A DNA stretch of 64,000 nucleotides, from the NCBI RefSeq assembly GCF_020524625.1, contig NZ_JAIVLL010000002.1:310001-374000 (forward strand), in the 5' to 3' direction. The stretch is from Brevundimonas poindexterae. GTDB taxonomy: Bacteria; Pseudomonadota; Alphaproteobacteria; Caulobacterales; Caulobacteraceae. Both the position numbers and the translations under genes were made by a program. The notes beneath the pieces were generated by a model, which ran no database searches, was not told the origin of the DNA, and saw nothing but the letters and a program-made list of their open reading frames with translations. This document shows positions 58,985 through 64,000 of the stretch, in pieces. The number at the start of each line of letters is the position of its first letter. The stretch's first letter is position 1.

Positions 58985-59893
58985 TTAGCGATAGGCGAGC
59001 CGCTCCAACGCTGTCTGGTAGCGAGAGATAAGTGCTGCCGCAGGGTCTGCGGCTTGAAAAAACGCGGCAGAATCAAACCCATCCCGATAAGTCAGTCCGG
59101 TCGCCACCCTTACCTCGTCGACCACATCCTTATTCACTTCACGAGTCCAGCCGGGAAAGCCGATTTGCTTGACTTTTTGGTCCACAACCTCACGGGGCCC
59201 CCAGCCAAGCCACTTCCTTCGAGGGACCCTCCTAACGACGTCGATATAGTTCTTGTCCGGATTCGACAGCTCATAGCCAAAACGTTTTAATATCTGATTC
59301 AGCTCTCTATAGTTTACCAAATACCTCCTTTTATCCACTTTGCGAAAGTTATCTGACAAATACTCCGCGATAAAGTATACTGCTGCGTCAGATTCGCCAT
59401 ATCTATCTTTTAACGACTTAAATCTCGCCTTCGTCTTATAGTTATTGCTGGCAATATTAACGGTAAAATCTTCTATTTCTTTTTCTGATATTTTCGGAGT
59501 GTACTTTTCTACGTGTAGCGCATACAGCATTATCAAAAATGCGGTGCGCTTATTCGCATCATGAAAAGGGTGATCTTTTATTAGCCCAAAAAATAGAGAC
59601 GCAATCTTTTCGATTTCATTGTGCCACTTTACTGAATTAAAGTGGACCGACTGCTGTCGCGAAACCGCCGACTCCAGTAAAGATAGGTCTCTTGGGCCCG
59701 CCTGAAAAAGACCTTCGCCTTTCTCAGAAAAAAAGTCGCATATTAAGTAATGCGCTCTCAGAACGTCAAACAGTCCAATAACACAATGGCTGGAAAATGG
59801 GTCATCATGGTCGTACTTCGAGAATAAGGAATCGAGCGCCTTTTGAGCATCAGGGCTCAGCGTCTCAAACTGCCATTGCCTATCTTTCGCCAT
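58985..59893 (-). CDS. Fic/Doc-family protein with C-terminal extension (AT-rich, probably acquired)
   Basis: A 302-residue protein from the ATG at 59893 (a TTG at 59899 is possible). The Fic core covers about residues 38-150, with GPRDLSLLESAVSRQQ typical of Doc/Fic proteins. The active-site loop HPFHDANKRTA (108-118) has the Doc-type Asp-Ala and Lys before Arg. Doc of phage P1 phosphorylates EF-Tu, while canonical Fic proteins AMPylate. About 150 further residues include NYRELNQILKRFGYEL (about 194-209), faintly like a small dsRBD/HicA-type fold, and TGLTYRDGFDSAAFF. No Phd-like antitoxin gene is adjacent. Base composition is far more AT-rich than its neighbours, and rare codons such as TTA and ATA are common. 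Confidence 0.85.
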   Translation of the reverse strand: MAKDRQWQFETLSPDAQKALDSLFSKYDHDDPFSSHCVIGLFDVLRAHYLICDFFSEKGEGLFQAGPRDLSLLESAVSRQQSVHFNSVKWHNEIEKIASLFFGLIKDHPFHDANKRTAFLIMLYALHVEKYTPKISEKEIEDFTVNIASNNYKTKARFKSLKDRYGESDAAVYFIAEYLSDNFRKVDKRRYLVNYRELNQILKRFGYELSNPDKNYIDVVRRVPRRKWLGWGPREVVDQKVKQIGFPGWTREVNKDVVDEVRVATGLTYRDGFDSAAFFQAADPAAALISRYQTALERLAYR

Positions 59894-59919
59894 TCTCAAC
59901 TTGTGCCGCGATTCGCGTA

Positions 59920-59936
59920 CCGTTCAATGCGAACGG
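59920..59936. promoter_or_regulatory. Short perfect hairpin upstream of the Fic/Doc gene
   Basis: CCGTTC-AATGC-GAACGG, a perfect 6-bp inverted repeat between the gabD stop (59970) and the Fic/Doc start (59893). There is no T-run. It could be an operator or a transcript-end stem. It lies at the edge of the change in base composition. Confidence 0.4.
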
Positions 59937-59969
59937 CATAGCTAAGGAGAGCACCTGCTCGTGCCGCGC

Positions 59970-61421
59970 CTAGCCCAGCTTCAGCGTCAGGGTCTTGATG
60001 TCCAGATAGTCGTCGATGCCGTGGGTCGAGCCCTCTCGGCCATAGCCGGACTGTTTGACGCCGCCGAAGGGGGCGACCGGCGTCGACATCAGGCCGGTGT
60101 TGATGCCGCACATGCCGGCCTCGATCCGCCGGCCGATGCGGATGGCGCGGTCCAGGTTCGAGGTGAACAGATAGGAGGCCAGACCCAGGTCGCTGTCGTT
60201 CGCCTTGTCCAGCACCTCGTCCTCGCTGTCGAAGGCGAACACCGGCACCAGCGGGCCAAAGGTCTCCTCCTCGCGGAACAGAGCGTCATCGCCGCCGAAG
60301 GTCACGGTCGGCGTATAGAACCGCCCGCCCAGTGCGTGACGTTCGCCTCCGGTCAGCACCTCACCGCCTGCGGCCTTCACCTTGTTCAGATGATCCTCGA
60401 CCTTGTCGACGCCCTTGTCCTCGATCAGCGGACCGACCTTGACGCCATCGTCAAAGGCATTGCCGACCTTGAGCTTTGACACCTCGGCCGCCAGCCTGTC
60501 GGCATAGTCCCGCGCCACGGATCGTTCGACATAGACCCGGTTCGGACAGACGCAGGTCTGGCCGGAATTGCGGAACTTGCCCTTGATGGTCTCGGCCACG
60601 GCCTGATCCAGATCGGCGTCGGCGAAGACGATCAGGGGGGCGGCGCCGCCCAGCTCCATCGACACGCGCTTCAGGGTGGGCGCGCACTGCTCGGCCAGCT
60701 TGCGGCCGACGGGGGTCGAGCCGGTGAAGCTGAGCTTGCGGATCACGGGCGAGGCCGTGAGCACCCCGCCGACCGTCGCGGCATCGCCGGTGACGAGGTT
60801 CAGCACGCCATCGGGCAGGCTGGCTTTCTGTGCCAGTTCGACCAGGGCGATGGCGGTAAAGGGCGTCTGGCTGGCCGGCTTGACCACGGCGGTGCAGCCG
60901 GCGGCAAAGGCTGGGCCCAGCTTGCGCGTCAGCATGGCCGCCGGGAAATTCCACGGGGTGATGAGGGCACAGGGACCCACGGCCTTGCGGAAGGTCAGGA
61001 TGACATGGCCCAGCGGGCTGTCCTGGGTCTCGCCGATCATGCGCTCGGCCTCGCCCGCGAACCACTTCAGAAAGCCGTTGGCGTACGCGACCTCGCCCTT
61101 CGCCTCTTCCAGCGGCTTGCCGTTTTCCAGCGCCATCAGCCCCGCCAGCCCCTCGGCGTTCTCGTCGATCAGCCGGGCCCATTCGCGCAGGAAGGCTGCG
61201 CGTTCGTCCGTGCGCTTGCCGGACCAGCCCTCGAAGGCGCGGTCGGCGGCGTCGATGGCCTGCTGCGTTTCGGCCTCGCCGAGGTCGGGCACGGAGCCCA
61301 GAACCTCACCGGTCGCCGGATCATCCACCGCAATGGTCTTGCCGCCCGTCACCGCCTTGCCGTCGATCAGGGCATGCTCACGCAGCAGTTTCAGACCGGC
61401 GTCGCGGGCGGAATGGGACAT
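59970..61421 (-). CDS. gabD: NAD(P)-dependent succinate-semialdehyde dehydrogenase
   Basis: Oxidises succinic semialdehyde to succinate in the GABA pathway. The protein is 483 residues. It is closest by pattern to GabD: FRKAVGPCALITPWNFPAAML, KPASQTPFTAIAL, FTGSTPVGRKL, the catalytic Glu in MELGGAAPLIVF and the catalytic Cys in RNSGQTCVCPNRVYV. The end PFGGVKQSGYGREGS and GIDDYLDIKTLTL also fit. Related semialdehyde dehydrogenases such as glutarate semialdehyde are not excluded. No gabT is adjacent; an MFS transporter gene lies upstream on the same strand. Confidence 0.92.
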   Translation of the reverse strand: MSHSARDAGLKLLREHALIDGKAVTGGKTIAVDDPATGEVLGSVPDLGEAETQQAIDAADRAFEGWSGKRTDERAAFLREWARLIDENAEGLAGLMALENGKPLEEAKGEVAYANGFLKWFAGEAERMIGETQDSPLGHVILTFRKAVGPCALITPWNFPAAMLTRKLGPAFAAGCTAVVKPASQTPFTAIALVELAQKASLPDGVLNLVTGDAATVGGVLTASPVIRKLSFTGSTPVGRKLAEQCAPTLKRVSMELGGAAPLIVFADADLDQAVAETIKGKFRNSGQTCVCPNRVYVERSVARDYADRLAAEVSKLKVGNAFDDGVKVGPLIEDKGVDKVEDHLNKVKAAGGEVLTGGERHALGGRFYTPTVTFGGDDALFREEETFGPLVPVFAFDSEDEVLDKANDSDLGLASYLFTSNLDRAIRIGRRIEAGMCGINTGLMSTPVAPFGGVKQSGYGREGSTHGIDDYLDIKTLTLKLG

Positions 61422-61464
61422 GACAGGACCTTTCAGGCGGGGAGAAATATGGGCAGGGAACGCG

Positions 61465-63138
61465 TCAGTCGCCGATGGTATCCAGATCGCGCCCCCGCGT
61501 TTCCGGCAGCCAGATGAGGCTGACGATCACCGCGATCAGGGTGAAGGCGACCGAATACCACAGACCGAAATAGATATTCCCCGACCAGGCCACCAAAGCA
61601 AAGCTGGCCGCCGGCAGAAGCCCCCCGACCCAGCCGGTGCCGATATTGTAGGGCAGGCTCATGGCCGTATAGCGCACCCGGGTCGGGAACAGCTCGACCA
61701 GGGCCGCAGCCTGCGGCCCGTAGAGTGCCGTCGCCGCCACCATGAAGATCATCAGGATTCCGAATACGGCCGGAAGATTGACGCGTGCCGGATCGGCCCG
61801 CTCGGGATAACCCGCCTCGAGCAGGGCCGCCTTGATGCGGGCCTCAACTTCCGTCCGGGCGGCCTTGAGCGCCGCGTCGTCCAGCTGGCCACCCTCGACC
61901 GAGGCGACCCGCGTCCCGCCGACCTGCACGACAGCCGACGTTCCGGCGGGCGCCGCGACATTGTCATAGCTGACCCCGGCGTTCGACAGCACAGCCTTGG
62001 CGATGTCGCAGCTGCTGGAGAAGGCCGCCTTGCCTACGGGGTCGAACTGGACCGCGCATGTGGACGGGTCCGCCACCACCGTGACCGGCGCCCGGGCCTG
62101 TGCCTCGGCCAGTGCCGGATTGGCCGCTCGCGTCAGGGCGTGGAAACCGGGGAAGAAGGCGACGAGCGCCAGGATCATGCCGAACAGCATGACCGGCTTG
62201 CGCCCCACCCGGTCCGACAGCCAGGCGAAGAACACATACATCAATGCCGACGCCACGGTGATCGCCAGCACCAGCTGATCGACGGTCGCTACATCGACCC
62301 GCAGGACCCGCTCCATGAAGAAGCGCGTGTAGAAATAGCCGCAGTACCAGACCGCCCCCTGGGCGATCATGATGCCGAACAGGGCGATGAGCACGAAGCG
62401 CCCGTTCTTCCATGTGGCGAACGCTTCGCGATAGGGCGCGCGATGCGCAGCCCCCTCTGCCTCCATGCGGACATAGGCGGGGCTCTCGTTCAGCTTCATG
62501 CGGATCCACAGGGACACCGCCAGCAACAGGGCCGACAGGAGGAACGGAATACGCCAGCCCCAGGCGTCGAAGGCCTCACTACCGACGACCGCGCGTGTAA
62601 TCAGGATCACGCTGAGGGCGCCGATCAGGCCGAGGGCGGCGGTGGTCTGGATCCAGCCCGTCATCAGGCCGCGCCGCTCGCGCGGGGCATGCTCGGCCAC
62701 ATAGATGGCCGCCCCGCCGTACTCTCCGCCCAGGGCAAACCCCTGCAGCACGCGCATCAGGATCAGCAGGATCGGCGCGGCGACATTGATCTGGCCATAG
62801 TCCGGCAACAGGCCGATGGTCACGGTCGCCCCGCCCATGAGGGTGATGGTCACGAGGAAGGTCGTCTTGCGACCGGTCCTGTCGCCGAACCAGCCGAACA
62901 CCAGCGCGCCCAGCGGCCGGACGACAAAGCCGACCCCGAAGGTCAGCAGGGCGAGGATATAGCCCGTCGTCTCGCCCACCTCGGCATAGAAGTGACGGGC
63001 GATGATCGTCGCCAGCGAGCCGAAGATGAAGAAGTCATACCATTCGAAGGCCGTGCCCGCCGCCGAGGCGGTCACCACGGTCCTGAGGCCCGGCCCGCCG
63101 TTCGGCTGGTCCGAAGCCTGAATCCGGTCGGCCCCCAT
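61465..63138 (-). CDS. MFS transporter, metabolite:H+ symporter type, with a long extracytoplasmic insert
   Basis: A 557-residue, 12-helix transporter of the MHS (proline/betaine, citrate, alpha-ketoglutarate) subfamily. Landmarks are AAGTAFEWYDFFIFGSL, GWFGDRTGRKTTF, RVLQGFALGGEYGGAA and LSDRVGRKPVML. Between the eighth/ninth and tenth helices is an insert of roughly 115 residues with two cysteines (TCAVQF, SSCDIAK) predicted outside the membrane. The ATG at 63138 has GGAGG six bases upstream; a start at 63243 is less likely. The substrate is unknown. It is 43 bases upstream of gabD, so a dicarboxylate or related acid is plausible. Confidence 0.92.
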   Translation of the reverse strand: MGADRIQASDQPNGGPGLRTVVTASAAGTAFEWYDFFIFGSLATIIARHFYAEVGETTGYILALLTFGVGFVVRPLGALVFGWFGDRTGRKTTFLVTITLMGGATVTIGLLPDYGQINVAAPILLILMRVLQGFALGGEYGGAAIYVAEHAPRERRGLMTGWIQTTAALGLIGALSVILITRAVVGSEAFDAWGWRIPFLLSALLLAVSLWIRMKLNESPAYVRMEAEGAAHRAPYREAFATWKNGRFVLIALFGIMIAQGAVWYCGYFYTRFFMERVLRVDVATVDQLVLAITVASALMYVFFAWLSDRVGRKPVMLFGMILALVAFFPGFHALTRAANPALAEAQARAPVTVVADPSTCAVQFDPVGKAAFSSSCDIAKAVLSNAGVSYDNVAAPAGTSAVVQVGGTRVASVEGGQLDDAALKAARTEVEARIKAALLEAGYPERADPARVNLPAVFGILMIFMVAATALYGPQAAALVELFPTRVRYTAMSLPYNIGTGWVGGLLPAASFALVAWSGNIYFGLWYSVAFTLIAVIVSLIWLPETRGRDLDTIGD

Positions 63139-63235
63139 GCCGCCCTCCCCTGTTGCCGGGCCTTCTGGCGAGGCCCTCCCCACGGCCATGCTTAAACCGT
63201 CAGACGGCGTCCGCAAGCGGGTGCCGGACATGACA

Positions 63236-63267
63236 GACCCCACCGGTGGGGGGAAACCGGTGGGGTC
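63236..63267. terminator. Perfect 12-bp hairpin between the entericidin and MFS genes
   Basis: GACCCCACCGGT-GGGGGGAA-ACCGGTGGGGTC: a perfect 12-bp stem with an eight-base loop. It lies 62 bases downstream of the entericidin stop and about 98 bases upstream of the MFS start. It lacks a T-run on either strand, so it may be a Rho-assisted transcript end or a mobile repeat. Confidence 0.5.
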
Positions 63268-63328
63268 CGACCTTCACGCCATAGCCTGGGGGGAGGCAAA
63301 CGCGGCGTGGCTGTACTGTGGGGTCGCC

Positions 63329-63466
63329 TTAGTTGGCGGCGTCTTCGGCCGCTTCCTCGACGGCACCGCCGACGGCCTGGGTGTCACGGCCGGCGCCGGC
63401 GATGGTGTTGCAGGCGGCGGTGGTCAGGGCGGCGGCAGCGGCGACCAGAATGAAGATCTTGCGCAT
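63329..63466 (-). CDS. Entericidin A/B-family small lipoprotein (second copy)
   Basis: A 45-residue lipoprotein: MRKIFILVAAAAALTTAAC, then NTIAGAGRDTQAVGGAV and an acidic tail EEAAEDAAN. Cys19 is the lipidation site. It has exactly the same length as the copy at 21665-21802 and shares the CNTI-G-GRD-AVG-AV core, so the two are paralogs. The ATG at 63466 is preferred over a start at 63523, which adds a non-signal extension. It lies about 100 bases downstream of a histidine-kinase gene on the same strand. Confidence 0.9.
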   Translation of the reverse strand: MRKIFILVAAAAALTTAACNTIAGAGRDTQAVGGAVEEAAEDAAN

Positions 63467-63566
63467 GGTGTGTATCCTTCTCTCGGGGCGCCGGAGCGCG
63501 GGGTGTCTCGCCGGAAATAACACCGGACCGGCCCCCGGGTTCCCGGGCAGGTGATGGATTTGGCGA

Positions 63567-64000
63567 CTACACGCGGGGCGTGACGAAGGTCATGCGCACA
63601 CAGGTGCCGTGGGGCGACGCCCCCAACACTTCGGTCTGGCCCCGCAGCTGGCGCCCGAAGGCTGTCATCAGGGTCCGGCCCACGCCCACGGGGTCGGTTT
63701 CCGACAGGCCGGGGCCGTCGTCCTCGACCTCGAGCACACTGGTCTCGCCATCCACCTTGAACCGCACGGTCAGCGTCCCGCCCTTTTCGGCCAGGGCGTG
63801 CTTGAGCGCATTGGAGATCGCCTCGACCAGCCAAAGAGCCATGGGCGCCAGCTTGTCGGGGTCCATGATCAGGCTGTCGGCCTCGACGCGGCTGCTGACG
63901 GCCGGGCCACGCCCCACCTCGCTGGCGACCAGTTGGCCCGCCAGATCATTCAGGAAGACCTTGGCGTCCGCGTGCCGGATGTCCTCGCTCTGGTAGAGGG
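63567..64000 (-). CDS. Sensor histidine kinase, C-terminal part (HWE/HisKA_2 type; truncated by window edge)
   Basis: The visible 144 residues are the catalytic end of a histidine kinase; the frame is open to base 64000. The HATPase domain shows MALWLVEAISNALKHAL (N box), VLEVEDDGPGLSE (G1 box) and GVGRTLMTAFGRQLRGQ (G2-like). The last beta strand is GTCVRMTFVTPRV. The N box with Asn-Ala-xx-His/Lys and the short ATP lid fit the HWE/HisKA_2 group, common in alphaproteobacterial general-stress signalling. The phosphoacceptor and sensor domains lie outside the window. Confidence 0.88.
   Translation of the reverse strand, partial: LYQSEDIRHADAKVFLNDLAGQLVASEVGRGPAVSSRVEADSLIMDPDKLAPMALWLVEAISNALKHALAEKGGTLTVRFKVDGETSVLEVEDDGPGLSETDPVGVGRTLMTAFGRQLRGQTEVLGASPHGTCVRMTFVTPRV

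Noticed and set aside
60676..63195. 839-codon plus-strand open frame opposite gabD and the MFS gene
   Set aside because: Low-complexity Arg/Gln/Gly-rich translation, with both genes on the other strand carrying full catalytic or transport motifs.

Overview
The window is GC-rich (about two-thirds G+C by eye) alphaproteobacterial chromosome. Gene content and order point to the Caulobacterales, most plausibly a Brevundimonas-like organism. The supporting features are an atpHAGDC operon with a lysine/alanine-rich AtpD extension and a very short AtpC, the obgE-proBA-nadD-rsfS-rlmH-envC-ctpA-deacetylase-rppH run, entericidin-type small lipoproteins and an HWE-like histidine kinase. The genus is an inference; no 16S rRNA gene is present. 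Nearly all genes are core or housekeeping and tightly packed. The only clearly foreign-looking gene is an AT-rich Fic/Doc gene near 59 kb.

Layout: 1-9443 (minus strand) is a type II secretion operon, gspC-D-E-F-G-H-I-J-K-L, running off the left edge inside gspL. Then come tRNA-Gly(CCC), arfB, a secreted protein, ubiB-ubiE, a Crp/Fnr regulator, phhB with a short-chain dehydrogenase, a 0.8-kb gene-free stretch holding palindromic repeats, a DUF885 lipoprotein, tRNA-Arg(CCG), a YciA-type thioesterase and a pentapeptide-repeat protein. From 19.1 to 25.3 kb lie def-(small membrane protein)-fmt-truA, an entericidin, an orphan ThDP enzyme, a lipoprotein and trmD-rplS with a terminator. From 25.4 to 28 kb lie two related secreted proteins, a DUF2383 protein, a decayed fragment of kynA and intact kynA. 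From 28 to 39.8 kb lie a CHAP protein, an acyltransferase, small envelope proteins, lpd, an aspartic protease, xerC-DUF484, a transaldolase-like gene, priA, a TerC-family gene and a cation diffusion facilitator. From 40 to 45 kb is the F1 ATP synthase operon. From 46.7 to 56.5 kb (minus) is the obgE-to-rppH run covering ribosome biogenesis, proline and NAD synthesis, and cell-wall remodelling. From 57 to 64 kb lie ald with a divergent Lrp/AsnC regulator, the Fic/Doc gene, gabD, an MFS transporter, a second entericidin and the end of a histidine kinase.

The most unusual structure is a family of about 132-138-bp palindromic elements (ends TCCTCCCC...GGGGAGGA). One copy lies in frame inside the leader-peptide region of the major pseudopilin gene gspG. 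A second, inverted copy fills the gspG-gspH junction and probably supplies the GspH leader. A third lies in the gene-free stretch near 15.8 kb. A different palindrome supplies the last codons and stop of fmt together with the truA ribosome-binding site. Other observations worth a second look are the Doc-type Fic protein with a C-terminal extension, the kynA remnant with a duplicated secreted-protein gene, selective loss of one zinc site in PriA, and five convergent gene pairs that end on a shared CTAG.
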